From an uncultured Eubacterium sp. (GTDB lineage Bacteria; Bacillota; Clostridia; Lachnospirales; Lachnospiraceae): a stretch of 20,072 nucleotides of DNA. Positions 7,340 through 15,641 of this stretch are shown one piece after another; within the stretch, counting starts at the first letter, position 1; each line of letters starts with the position of its first letter. The notes under the pieces are model-generated. The model did no database searches and was not told the DNA's origin. It saw nothing but the letters and a program-made list of their open reading frames with translations. A program made the position numbers and the translations under genes. The DNA lies in contig CAJUBQ010000087.1 of the NCBI GenBank assembly GCA_910584595.1, forward strand, positions 1 through 20,072, read 5' to 3'.

Positions 7340-8344
7340 TCAATCTAATACGCCATTTAACTTAGCCTGTTGAATATTTACAATCAACTCGTTTAAAATA
7401 AAATCCTTCATATCTCCCCACGTTTTTGTATCATCAACATCCAACAGGCTCTTGCATTTCTGCATAATCGCAACAATAACTAAGCGAACATAGTTTTCCA
7501 TATCGATCAATTCCTGCTTAGAAATCCTACTTCCATCTCCCTCGTGTAAAGACTCTGAACGGAGACGGTAAAACCCTAACATCTTATCATGTATATCTTT
7601 GATTTCCATATCAGTATTCCCCAATAAAGCCGCTACACGATTAGATAGCATTTGCTTTTTTCCTGGTTGATTTACAGGAAGCAGAGCCATTTCTAATGCT
7701 GTGATATATTGCTCAAAACCCGTAGGTTCGTCTATCTGCTCCAATCCCCACATAAATTCATCAATTATAGGTTTTAGCAAATCGTAACATTTTCCTGAAT
7801 AATCATGGAGGAATTCGTTGCACAAATCAATCTCCTCATGACGAAGCAAATATTTACGATTATCAAAAGAATTTCTTGTGCTGTTCTTACTGGTATTTTT
7901 GTGTGTATTGTTTATAAATCCAAAAGTTTTAAATTTGTATTCAAAGAATGTCTGAAAAAGCCCAATATTTCCATTCTTGAAAAGTCGGAGCAGTGAAAAA
8001 ACCTTGTGTAAATACTGATTCTCTTTGAACTGATATTCAGCAAACGTTTCTTCATATCCATAATCACTGTCAGTGGTTATCGCACCTTGGGTAATTTGAG
8101 GGCTATCTATTTCAAACGAATCAGCTTTTTTCAAACACATAAAGTAAATTCCGTTTTCATCCTGCAACCTTGAACCCATATACTCAATAACAAGCTGATT
8201 CTTTCCATTTTCAACTTCTTCTTTGAACTGAAAGTCATCTAAATAACATTTTTCAATACTATAACCGCAGCCCAATTCAAGACCACACACACTTTCATTA
8301 CAGCACATAACGATCCCTGTAATATTTACTGTAACATCCATCAT
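7340..8344 (-). CDS. Apea-like HEPN-domain protein
   Basis: The product has 334 residues. The N-terminal half (1-165) is a mainly beta, unrecognised region with a cysteine-rich start. The C-terminal half (about 165-305) looks like an Apea-like HEPN domain: helices around FEQYITALEMALLP (210-223), LSNRVAALLG (233-242), then YRLRSESLHEG (259-269), which contains the R-x4-H motif (R262 to H267) of HEPN ribonucleases. HEPN proteins commonly act as toxins or as RNases in antiviral systems, and Apea-type ones occur in defence islands. The presence of R and H makes RNase activity possible but does not prove it. The ATG at 8344 has GGAAGG seven bases upstream. It lies 51 bases after the split gene 8396-9771 and 108 bases before the AlbA gene, consistent with one transcript. 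Confidence 0.75.
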   Translation of the reverse strand: MMDVTVNITGIVMCCNESVCGLELGCGYSIEKCYLDDFQFKEEVENGKNQLVIEYMGSRLQDENGIYFMCLKKADSFEIDSPQITQGAITTDSDYGYEETFAEYQFKENQYLHKVFSLLRLFKNGNIGLFQTFFEYKFKTFGFINNTHKNTSKNSTRNSFDNRKYLLRHEEIDLCNEFLHDYSGKCYDLLKPIIDEFMWGLEQIDEPTGFEQYITALEMALLPVNQPGKKQMLSNRVAALLGNTDMEIKDIHDKMLGFYRLRSESLHEGDGSRISKQELIDMENYVRLVIVAIMQKCKSLLDVDDTKTWGDMKDFILNELIVNIQQAKLNGVLD

Positions 8345-8395
8345 AAATCTACCTTCCTAACATCTTCTTAATACCATGTTATCTTATTCAAATAT

Positions 8396-9025
8396 TCAAA
8401 AAATTTCGTCTATATTAAATCCTAACTCCACTCTTGATATAATATCATCCATTATAGGATAAAATTCCTGTATATAATTATAGATATCCACATAATAAAT
8501 CCAAATGTGTTTAAAATTATCAAGTTCAAATTGACGATTGGTCAAATATCTAGAAAACGAAGGATCCATTCCTTCATTGTAATAAATAAACGAAGACAAT
8601 TTCAAAAGATATTCATATTCGTCAGATTCTAAATTATTTTCCAATAATTCAAGCAGTTCCAACAAATCATGTGTATCCATTTTCTTTACCAGTACACGCA
8701 GCCCATCCCCTGTACTATTAGACTTCTTCAACACTTCGTTAACAAATAGCAATTTATATGCCAGCTCTATGCTTTGTCTGAATGTCATAAACAAAGGAAA
8801 ATACAGGCCATACATCTTAGTGCAATCCTTTTCTTTATAACAAATGCCGCTCTGCCCCATTGCCCTTTCCATTCTTTTGCTTTCTCTTTCTGCAATCTTT
8901 TTATAAAACATCCCCGTTAAGTATTGAGTTGCAAATTTATAATTCCTGTATTGATAATAAAATGGCAACGATGAATTAAATGATAAGCCATCATATAAAT
9001 CCAATAAAACACTGCGCCCAGCCAT
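8396..9025 (-). pseudogene. C-terminal part of an unrecognised 456-codon gene, split by an 8-bp duplication
   Basis: This frame encodes about 209 residues from an internal ATG with no ribosome site, starting MAGRSVLLDLYDG. It is the continuation of the gene at 8917-9771. Removing one copy of AGCCATAT at 9020-9035 joins the frames as PVNMAGRSVLLDLYDG. The fragment is helical. The region FRQSIELAYKLLF followed by a THDLLELLELLENN segment resembles the core helices of HEPN/minimal-nucleotidyltransferase-partner proteins (helix with IEL and K, then HDL). I do not see a clear R-x4-H. No known family name is secure. The gene ends 51 bases before the Apea-like HEPN gene. Confidence is high that it is coding sequence and lower on domain type. 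Confidence 0.7.
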
Positions 9026-9771
9026 ATAGCCATATTAACAGGATAAACGTTTCCGACACCGTCATTTCGTTTGCAAAGTTCCTCACTTTTATCAAGAAAT
9101 CTACTCCTGTTACTTTTTATGTATTTTGACAGACTATACATATTTTTAATCTCTTCCATGCCAGATTTCAATTCTTCTCTAAAAGCATTGACAGGCTTTA
9201 TCCCTTTTTCTGCTTCTCTATAAAAATGGAAGAAATGTTTTTCATAATCTTCAAACTTTTTTCCTTTATACCTGCATACATTGCTAAACAAACGCATATT
9301 ATAAATCGAAACTGCATATGTTTCAGCCCATAAACCATCCATATTACACTCAGCATAATCCAAAAAGTCCAGAAAAATATCTTTTTTCTTTTCTGTATAA
9401 TCACAATAGTCAAAATTAAAGTTGTATCTTTTACACACTTTTACTTTTCCTGTTAAAAACGGATAATTATTATAAATATATTTTTCATCGTCTATCAGTT
9501 CAACAGTATAAATACACCTAACGCTTTCTCCCATAAGCAAAATTTGCTTCTCAACATCAAACCCAAATATTCTGCATTGCTTTTCTTCAATGCCAGTTAT
9601 ATTCTCCCTGTCATCATATATCACATAATTCATGTCTTTTTTATCAGTTATACACGCGCCATATATTTTGTTATAAAGTCCTATATTTTCCTTGATTATT
9701 CCGCCAGATATTCTGTGGCATACTGCATCAAAATCCTTATCTGCAATAGAAATATTTATCATATTTTTCAC
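8917..9771 (-). pseudogene. N-terminal part of the same split gene
   Basis: The first about 247 codons, up to GNVYPVNM, look like real coding sequence: charged, aromatic and helix-rich, with no family I recognise. After the 8-bp duplication at 9020-9035 the frame runs into about 37 residues that are the antisense-frame tail of the original, rich in H, I and Y, ending QLNT. A start at the GTG (9771) or the ATG three codons later (9762) is possible; neither has a strong ribosome site. Ignoring the extra 8 bases, 9771 to 8396 gives exactly 456 codons without a stop. This is why I treat the two frames as one disrupted gene, not two overlapping genes. Composition is AT-rich like the rest of the island. 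Confidence 0.7.
9020..9035. repeat. 8-bp tandem duplication that breaks the reading frame
   Basis: AGCCATAT occurs twice head to tail (9020-9027 and 9028-9035). Loss of one unit restores a single 456-codon frame. Two units are the minimum for slippage, so reversion is conceivable, but it could equally be a simple inactivating mutation. Confidence 0.9.
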
Positions 9772-10095
9772 TTCATCTATTTTCTTTACTCTATTTCAAT
9801 CAAATAATGTCTATGTTACTACTTCATTCACACTAACATCCCGCAATCACTTGTCAACCCATAACCCGATGTTCACTCCTAGAACAGTTTTTACCAGCAT
9901 GCATATACTTTGTTGCTATATAATTACATTTTGGAATCTTGTATATATTTCCAACGTTAACGAGTATATTCTATAATAACATAAAAAAGCCATTATTGTA
10001 ACCAAATATTTTTTCAAAACTGCATATGTACCATTATTCATTTTATATAATTTTAATACTATAAAATTTTTGTAATGGTCCTCATTATTTAAAAG
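9772..10095. other. AT-rich spacer upstream of the split gene
   Basis: No supported gene. On the minus strand a TTGACA occurs near 9850, but no convincing -10 sits at the right distance. Any promoter of the HEPN/AlbA series should lie in this stretch. Confidence 0.5.
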
Positions 10096-10200
10096 AAAAG
10101 TGATATCATTTTAAATAAAGTTGCTAATTTTCCATCCTAATATTTCAAATAATATCATTTTTCTACAAGACATCCTATTTTTCGACACGCTGATCCCTTC
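10096..10200. repeat. Dispersed hairpin repeat, copy c
   Basis: It contains the same hairpin as copy b (AAAAGTGATATCATTT from 10096, against AAATAATATCATTTTT) and the TCTACAAGACATCCTATTTT and TCGACAC run, but lacks the AGATTCTGTCAATCACGG part. It abuts the serine-recombinase relic at about 10190, probably interrupting it. Confidence 0.7.
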
Positions 10201-10284
10201 ATCCGCGTAAACAGATACAAACTCCCAGTCCCCGCCCCCATTGATGTAATTCGTATATTAATCCACCTGGGCCTCACAGCTGCT
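10190..10284 (-). pseudogene. Relic of a large serine recombinase (resolvase domain)
   Basis: In the minus frame the sequence reads SSCEAQVD, a TAA, then YTNYINGGGDWEFVSVYADE and GIS. Large serine recombinases of TnpX type carry S(Y)EAQVDYYTxYI, then a (D/E)W(E/K)F or similar strand and YADEGISGT. The TAA falls where a tyrosine (TAY) is expected. The catalytic serine region upstream is not readable, and the downstream side is cut by repeat copy c. With the tnpV relic next to it, this marks the remains of an integrative element. Confidence 0.75.
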
Positions 10285-10366
10285 CTGCTGCTTATGTTAT
10301 CATATTCCTGTAACATATGAAAAGCCGGAACCTCACCATTCAAAAGTCCGATCCCTGCCCAATCAC

Positions 10367-10507
10367 TTAACCACTGATTCCTCTCAACAAGATGATGATA
10401 ACACTTCTTCTTTCTGATTTCGACCCTATGCCTGAAAAATTCGGCAAATAATAATCGCCAACTCTTGAATATGTACCGCCTGTCTGCCCAAATAATGCCT
10501 TTTCCAT
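10367..10507 (-). pseudogene. tnpV: N-terminal relic of transposon protein TnpV
   Basis: From the ATG at 10507 (GAAGGG eight bases upstream) the frame reads MEKALFGQTGGTYSRVGDYY and LPNF. This matches the TnpV start pattern in which an MEK..LF.QTGGTY phrase is followed by GDYYLP(D/N)L. After LPNF the expected LPPEE..IG segment is absent and the frame drifts to a stop, so it is truncated. It lies in the same order and strand relative to the hairpin repeat as the C-terminal tnpV relic at 614-784, hence the two are remains of duplicate modules. Confidence 0.65.
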
Positions 10508-10644
10508 AAGTTTAACCCTTCGTACTTTTTCGTCAATTGCTATATAGTATTTTTCGCGCCGCATATTTCCCGACCTCCTCCGCCTAAAGTTTTACAAAGG
10601 CTTTCTCCCTTTGCGAATGTGCAATTCTATATTTTGACCAAAAG

Positions 10645-10686
10645 AAAGCCAGCGTAAGAAACATTTCTGTTTCTTACGCTGGCTTT
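10645..10686. terminator. Strong hairpin, likely terminator downstream of the gan operon
   Basis: A perfect 19-bp stem, AAAGCCAGCGTAAGAAACA (10645-10663) against its complement (10668-10686), closes a 4-base loop. T-rich flanks lie on both sides (TTTTGCC on plus, CTTTTGG on minus). It is about 110 bases past the stop of the secreted galactanase gene and is the first strong hairpin there. It is part of the transposon repeat, so its use as an operon terminator may be secondary. Confidence 0.7.
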
Positions 10687-10763
10687 TGCCTTTGCTATCC
10701 CCCATAAGTAGTATTCCAATAATGTTTTAATTTATCTCCTTATGTGGCAACAGCTTTTGCTGC
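10646..10763. repeat. Hairpin-containing repeat, copy 2 (with 881-999)
   Basis: The second copy lies in the same orientation as 881-999. Its hairpin is better preserved, while the remaining 80 bases match closely, including GTATTCCAATAATGTTTTA and TTATCTCCTTATGTGG. The galactanase gene ends only about 35 bases away, so this copy marks the boundary between island and chromosomal operon. Confidence 0.8.
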
Positions 10764-10796
10764 CTGCCTTTTTTCATTATATTTCATTGTTTATGT

Positions 10797-12446
10797 TTAT
10801 TTTTTCCGCAGGATCATATGGTCTATATTACACCAGTCTCCGCCGTTTGCGACACTGTAAACGCCAATCTCACACTGGCCGTTTGTCACCTTGATATTGT
10901 CGATCACAACTTTATTCCATCCAAGATCACTGACCGGAAGCGTCTGATTCAGTTCCTCGCCGCCATAATTTTTTGCATACAGCTGATTTACCTTTTGTCC
11001 TGCATTTGTCATAACCCATGCCGACAGCGTATACGTTCCGTCTTCCAGTCCGGTAACCGTCTGATATATGGAGCATCCATAATCGGAACTGTTCCAGAAA
11101 GATAATTTATATCCTCCTTCATATCCGTTTGCTTCTGTTTTCACTGTGGACGCATCTACGCCATCATCCAGCCACACCTGCCATCCGGAAGGCGCATTGG
11201 TCAGTCCATCCGCTTCAAATCCAGGATTAACAATCAGATTTTGTTCCGGTCTCTGGAAAATGTCGATCGATTCCAGTGCGTTTCCGTTAAAATCAAACAA
11301 TGCTAAATTATCCCATGGATTGGATAACAGTCCGTTGTCATCGATATACTCTTTTCCTGCTTCTGTTCCCCAATAAGCTCCTTCTACCGGTATCCATTCC
11401 GGTTCCCAGTAAAAGAATCCAAGACCGCGGTTATTCGGCACATTTAAAATAACCGATTCGAGATCACTCATGAAATCCATCTGCCCTTGTACAGATGCCG
11501 GATATCCGCCAATTTTTTCATCATCTGGACTGAAAGAACTGCCAAGTCCGTCTCCATCTGCCAACGTAAACGCATATGCCGTCTCTACAATCATAACATC
11601 TTTGTCATAGCGGGCGCTGATATCGTTCAGGTTATACTGCAGATCTTCCATCGTTCCATGCCACATCGGATAATAGGTCAATCCGATAATATCAAAATCA
11701 AGATCATATCCGCATCCCGTTACGCCGTCAAACCACCAGCGGTATAAGGAATTGTTTCCTCCGTTGTCTAAATGCAGAACGATTTTTGTCTGATCGCCAA
11801 CGGCATCCCGAACGCCTGTGATCGCCTGATTCAATAACTCGGCAAGCTGATGAAACTCTGTATATGTTCCACCAATTCTTCCTTCGTCCCATAAAATGCC
11901 GGAAGAAGTCTCATTTCCTACCTGTATCATATCAGGAACAATTCCCTGTGCCTTGAAATCATTCATTGTATCTTTCATATAATGATACAGCGTAGATTTC
12001 AGCTGCTCATAAGATAAATTTGCCCATTCCTTTGGTTTTGACTGTGTTCCCGGATCAGCCCAGTAATCGCTCAGATGAAAATCAACCAGCACTTTCATTC
12101 CCTGCGCTTTTGCACGTTTTGCAAGCTTTAGGGTCATTTGAAAATCATTGCTGCCGCCGCCATAGCTGTTTCCTTCACTGTCATAAGGATTCACCCAAAG
12201 TCTCAGCCGCACATAATTTGCACCATGCTGATTCATAATCTGCAGTGCATCTTTCTGAACCCCTCCATCATAAAACTTTCCTCCAAGTCTTTCAATATCT
12301 CCGAGCATCGATACATCTGCTCCACGGATAAAATCAGAATAATCGCTGCTTACCCGCTCTGCTCTGGCCTCTGTCTGCGTACCTGCAATCAGCGCAGCGC
12401 TAAGAGCCGCTCCCAATAAAACCTTACTCCATTTGTTCCTTTTCAT
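10797..12446 (-). CDS. ganB: Secreted GH53 endo-beta-1,4-galactanase with C-terminal CBM-like domain
   Basis: It would cleave internal beta-1,4-galactosyl links in type I arabinogalactan (pectic galactan) outside the cell. The 549 residues comprise a signal peptide (basic start, hydrophobic 8-22, probable cleavage after ARA at 29), a GH53 TIM barrel (about 37-400) and a C-terminal beta domain (about 403-549) starting NLIVNPGFEADG, like CBM4/9-type modules. Family motifs are FIRGADVSML, NYVRLRLWVNP, DFHLSDYWADP, the acid/base Glu in QVGNE (E179) and the nucleophile Glu in MIVETAY (E288). No sortase signal is visible, so it is released or held by its binding domain. The ATG has AAGGAG nine bases upstream. 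It is the last gene of the operon, 25 bases after the second permease. Function by family is firm; galactan specificity is supported by context. Confidence 0.93.
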   Translation of the reverse strand: MKRNKWSKVLLGAALSAALIAGTQTEARAERVSSDYSDFIRGADVSMLGDIERLGGKFYDGGVQKDALQIMNQHGANYVRLRLWVNPYDSEGNSYGGGSNDFQMTLKLAKRAKAQGMKVLVDFHLSDYWADPGTQSKPKEWANLSYEQLKSTLYHYMKDTMNDFKAQGIVPDMIQVGNETSSGILWDEGRIGGTYTEFHQLAELLNQAITGVRDAVGDQTKIVLHLDNGGNNSLYRWWFDGVTGCGYDLDFDIIGLTYYPMWHGTMEDLQYNLNDISARYDKDVMIVETAYAFTLADGDGLGSSFSPDDEKIGGYPASVQGQMDFMSDLESVILNVPNNRGLGFFYWEPEWIPVEGAYWGTEAGKEYIDDNGLLSNPWDNLALFDFNGNALESIDIFQRPEQNLIVNPGFEADGLTNAPSGWQVWLDDGVDASTVKTEANGYEGGYKLSFWNSSDYGCSIYQTVTGLEDGTYTLSAWVMTNAGQKVNQLYAKNYGGEELNQTLPVSDLGWNKVVIDNIKVTNGQCEIGVYSVANGGDWCNIDHMILRKK

Positions 12447-12471
12447 AATAGATATTCTCCTTTCTTTTTGA

Positions 12472-13314
12472 TTAACCTTTGACGCCGCCGGCAGTTAACC
12501 CGTTTTGAATATATTTTTGTAACAGCATAAAGATCAGCATAACCGGAAGCGATGCCAATACCGCTGCTGCTGCAAACAGTGTCCAATGTGCCGCAAACTG
12601 GTTCGTAATAAAAGACTGCAGCCCGATTGCCAGTGTAAAATTTTTTGGCGACTGTAAAAATACGGAGCTAATGACATACTCGCTATAGGTTCCAATAAAT
12701 GAAAACAGAAAGATGACAACCAGTTCCGGTACGGTAAGTGGCAGTACAATCTTGATAAAGGTTGTAAAATGACCTGCCCCGTCTACAAAAGCCGCTTCAT
12801 CTAATTCTTTGGAAATCCCATCCATATAAGATTTTAACAGCCAGATATTAAAAGCGCTTCCCGCTGCCAGAACAAGCACAATCGCAAAAAAATTATCCGC
12901 CAGCCCAAATTTATAAATTAATATATAATAGCCTGCCAGCGCCATGCTGTTTGGAAAGACCTGCAAAACAAGCAAAGACATCAGACCCTTTGACTTTCCC
13001 GGAAACCGCATTCTGGAAAATGCATAAGCCGCAAGACTTGTTAACACCAGCTGAATTACCGCAACGATCAGGCATAATTTTAAGGAATTCAATACCCATC
13101 GCATAAAATCTGTCTCCTGAAACAAATTTACATAATTATCGATGCCCAGCTGATCCGGTACGAGTGATGTCATGAAAAAGCTGTCGCCTTTTGAAAAAGA
13201 AGCCATAATAATCCACAATGCCGGAAACATAACGACTGCGATTACAATCCAGACAATGATTCTGCTGCACCACAATGTTGTGCGATCCCCTTTTTTCATT
13301 TTCGCTTTTGCCAA
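12472..13314 (-). CDS. ganQ: Sugar ABC transporter permease, MalG type (galacto-oligosaccharide importer)
   Basis: This inner-membrane subunit of a CUT1-family importer has six predicted membrane segments: one near the N-terminus (IIVWIVIAVVMFPALWIIMA), then others to the C-terminal LPVMLIFMLLQKYI. The ATPase-contacting EAA loop reads DEAAFVDGAGHFTTFIKIV. The C-terminus NGLTAGGVKG is typical of MalG-like permeases. I prefer the TTG start at 13314, because AAGGAGG ends nine bases before it. A longer GTG frame at 13338 would put the ribosome site inside the gene. With this start it begins one base after the first permease ends, a tight translational coupling. The energising ATPase is not encoded here; in related gan systems a shared MsmX-like ATPase serves. 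Confidence 0.9.
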   Translation of the reverse strand: MAKAKMKKGDRTTLWCSRIIVWIVIAVVMFPALWIIMASFSKGDSFFMTSLVPDQLGIDNYVNLFQETDFMRWVLNSLKLCLIVAVIQLVLTSLAAYAFSRMRFPGKSKGLMSLLVLQVFPNSMALAGYYILIYKFGLADNFFAIVLVLAAGSAFNIWLLKSYMDGISKELDEAAFVDGAGHFTTFIKIVLPLTVPELVVIFLFSFIGTYSEYVISSVFLQSPKNFTLAIGLQSFITNQFAAHWTLFAAAAVLASLPVMLIFMLLQKYIQNGLTAGGVKG

Positions 13315-13315
13315 C

Positions 13316-14230
13316 TTAATCCACCTCCTTAAACGCACCTGACATATTTAAGTTCACCAATGTTAACGTTCCTACGATGCAGAACGAAATAACGCTTAAT
13401 GTCGCTGACAGTTCATAGCGGTTCGACCAGGTTGTCATTTTATAGATTGTACTGGCCAAAATATCCGTACTGCCTGCAAACTGGGATCCCGGTCTGGCAG
13501 GCCCGCCTTGGGTAATCATATAAATATTTCCAAAATTATTAAAATTGGACGCAAATGTTGAAACAATGAGTGGAATAGACAGCCTTGTAATCATCGGAAA
13601 GGTAATCGTTTTAAAGCACTGCCATTTGGATGCACCGTCAATCCTGACCGCTTCATACAAAGTAGGATCGATCGACTGAAGCCCGCCCAGACATACATTC
13701 AGCATATATGGAAATCCAAGCCAAAGATTGACGATAATTATGCCTGTTCTGGCCCAAAACACATCTGTCATCCATGGAATGCCGGAAATTCCCAGCATAT
13801 GAAGCAGATTATTAATCCCGCCGTATTGCTCGTTTAACAATCCCTGCCATGCCAAAATGGCAATGGTAGCCGGAAGCGCCCACGGAACAATGAGCAGAGA
13901 TTTATAAATCTTTGCTTCCCGCATATGCGGATTATTTAATAATACAGCCAGCCCCATTCCGATCAAATACGCCCCAATCGTACTGAGCGCCGCAAATACA
14001 AGCGTCCATCCAAGCACCGGAAAAAACACTTTGCTGATACTCCCGCTTAATACGTCCAAATAGTTGACAATCCCTACAAAACTAAAATCATCCAGATGAT
14101 ACATGTTATAGTTTGTAAATGATATAAAAATTGTATACACAATTGGCAAAACCGTAAAAATTGAGATGGACACCAATGCAGGCGCTATGAATGCATACGC
14201 AATTCTTCCCGCTTTCTTATTTCCACGCAT
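13316..14230 (-). CDS. ganP: Sugar ABC transporter permease, MalF type (galacto-oligosaccharide importer)
   Basis: The protein has about 304 residues and six to seven membrane segments. It opens RGNKKAGRIAYAFIAPALVS, a usual CUT1 permease start, and has a C-terminal EAA loop, YEAVRIDGASKWQCFKTITF, that docks with the ATPase. The phrase ITQGGPARPGSQFAGSTDIL before the last segments is typical of MalF/GanP-like proteins. Of two ATGs, 14236 lies only one base after AGGAGG, whereas 14230 has the normal seven-base gap, so I chose 14230. It starts 21 bases after the binding-protein gene. It should form the channel with the second permease. Substrate, probably beta-1,4-galacto-oligosaccharides, is inferred from the two flanking GH53 genes. 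Confidence 0.9.
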   Translation of the reverse strand: MRGNKKAGRIAYAFIAPALVSISIFTVLPIVYTIFISFTNYNMYHLDDFSFVGIVNYLDVLSGSISKVFFPVLGWTLVFAALSTIGAYLIGMGLAVLLNNPHMREAKIYKSLLIVPWALPATIAILAWQGLLNEQYGGINNLLHMLGISGIPWMTDVFWARTGIIIVNLWLGFPYMLNVCLGGLQSIDPTLYEAVRIDGASKWQCFKTITFPMITRLSIPLIVSTFASNFNNFGNIYMITQGGPARPGSQFAGSTDILASTIYKMTTWSNRYELSATLSVISFCIVGTLTLVNLNMSGAFKEVD

Positions 14231-14251
14231 TCCCATTCCTCCTGACCTTGT

Positions 14252-15505
14252 TTATTTACCGGAATTCATCATTTCAATTCCTTCTGCCACCTGCGTTCCG
14301 ATATATTCCGCTGCCTGCTCCGGCGTCACCTGCCCGTTAAACATCAGCTTCATATTATCCGAAAATGGCGTCCACACCTGCCCTAATTCTGAGGCAGTCG
14401 GCATTGGTTCCCCATAAGATATCTGCGTGATAAAACTCTGTGTCTCTTCATTTTTTTCAATTTTATCCTGCGCTGCCAGCAAAGCCGGGATTCTTCCGCC
14501 CGCATTGTATACGTCAACTGCAGAATTTTCCATTAAATACTGATAAAATTCCCATACCGTCTCCTGGCTGTCAGACTTTGCACTTACAAATCCAACCTGT
14601 GTGCCTACCGGCGTTACAAAATCTTTTCCGTTTAGCTGCGGCATCGGCGCTACTGCAAACGGCGTCCCTGCGCTTTTTAAACCGTCAATATCCCATGGAC
14701 CTCCTATGTAAAATGCCGTCACTCCATTTTGGAAATTACTTTTCGCCGTGTCACTCGTAATATCCGAAGAGATAAACTTATAATCTGCTGCCAGCTGCTG
14801 AATAAACGCATACGCTTTTACAGCGTTTTCATTTCCAAGTCCGATATCTTCCACGTCATAGCTGCCATCTGCATAACGGAAAATATAACTGTCATACGCC
14901 CGTAAAAATCCAAGATCGTAATAAATGCTTGTAGCATCGAACTGAATGCCGCCCTGCTCTTTTGCAGCCTCCAGCAGCTCTTCCCACGACTGCGGCAGTT
15001 CCTTGATTTTTTCTGTATTATAAAATAAAGCGTTAGTCTCTACCGCTACAGGCACCCCATAACGTTTTCCCTGTGCGTAACATGCCTGCACAGACGCAGT
15101 TACATAATCTTCATCTTTATATACATCATCCGGAACTTCCTGTACAAGCCCTGCATCAATATAGTTAGCCAGCTGGTCGTTTGCCAACCCATAGATTCCA
15201 TCCGGCCCATCCGCACTTTTTACCGCCTGCGCAAACTGCTGGATATCTGCCGTCTCATGAATCACTTCCACTTTTTTGCCGGTTTCGGCTTCCCACTTTT
15301 GGGCATATTCTGACAATACCTTAGCTTCATTTTCCAGATTCGTCCAGATGATGGCGCTATTGTCTCCACCGCCGGCCCCATTCGCCGCATCAGACGATGC
15401 CTGCTGACTGCCTTCGTTTCCATTTGCCTTTCCGCTGCTGCCGCAGCCTGCCATAGCGCCTGCTACGGCCATTCCCAGTATTATACAAATCATTTTCTTT
15501 TTCAT
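14252..15505 (-). CDS. ganS: Extracellular lipoprotein solute-binding protein for galacto-oligosaccharides
   Basis: This 417-residue protein catches oligosaccharides at the cell surface and hands them to the two permeases. The N-terminus has a lipoprotein signal: KKK, a hydrophobic stretch, and MAGC with the lipid-anchored cysteine at position 21, followed by a G/S/N-rich linker to about 50. The mature part looks like a MalE/CycB-type family 1 binding protein: IIWTNLENEAKVLSEYAQKW, then DGIYGLANDQLANYIDAGLV, then GVTAFYIGGPWDIDGLKSAG, and a C-terminal TPEQAAEYIGTQVAEGIEMM tail. The ATG has AGAGGA eight bases upstream. Just before it lie three tandem 13-bp units. It is the second gene of the operon, 136 bases after the cytoplasmic galactanase. 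That gap could hold mRNA-processing signals, but I see no promoter I would defend. Confidence 0.9.
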   Translation of the reverse strand: MKKKMICIILGMAVAGAMAGCGSSGKANGNEGSQQASSDAANGAGGGDNSAIIWTNLENEAKVLSEYAQKWEAETGKKVEVIHETADIQQFAQAVKSADGPDGIYGLANDQLANYIDAGLVQEVPDDVYKDEDYVTASVQACYAQGKRYGVPVAVETNALFYNTEKIKELPQSWEELLEAAKEQGGIQFDATSIYYDLGFLRAYDSYIFRYADGSYDVEDIGLGNENAVKAYAFIQQLAADYKFISSDITSDTAKSNFQNGVTAFYIGGPWDIDGLKSAGTPFAVAPMPQLNGKDFVTPVGTQVGFVSAKSDSQETVWEFYQYLMENSAVDVYNAGGRIPALLAAQDKIEKNEETQSFITQISYGEPMPTASELGQVWTPFSDNMKLMFNGQVTPEQAAEYIGTQVAEGIEMMNSGK

Positions 15506-15519
15506 CCTGGTTTTCCTCT

Positions 15520-15558
15520 CTTTCTAACCTTGCTTTCTAACCTTGCTTTCTAATCTTG
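15520..15558. repeat. Three tandem 13-bp units upstream of ganS
   Basis: CTTTCTAACCTTG occurs at 15520-15532 and 15533-15545, and a one-mismatch copy (CTTTCTAATCTTG) at 15546-15558. On the transcribed strand each unit reads CAAGGTTAGAAAG. The repeat sits directly before the ganS ribosome site inside the operon mRNA, so copy number could affect spacing or RNA structure. Confidence 0.9.
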
Positions 15559-15641
15559 CTGATATTTCAAATTTGTAACCGTTCAGGTAACTCCCTTCTC
15601 TGCTGCCTGATTTTTTCCATGCTCTGGCTGACACTTTTTTG

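Noticed and set aside
10155..10343. Minus-strand 62-codon frame as a gene
   Set aside because: Wrong frame across the serine-recombinase relic; the neighbouring frame gives the recognisable recombinase sequence.
13315..13338. GTG start of the second permease overlapping the first
   Set aside because: The AAGGAGG ribosome site would then lie inside the gene; the TTG at 13314 has the right spacing.
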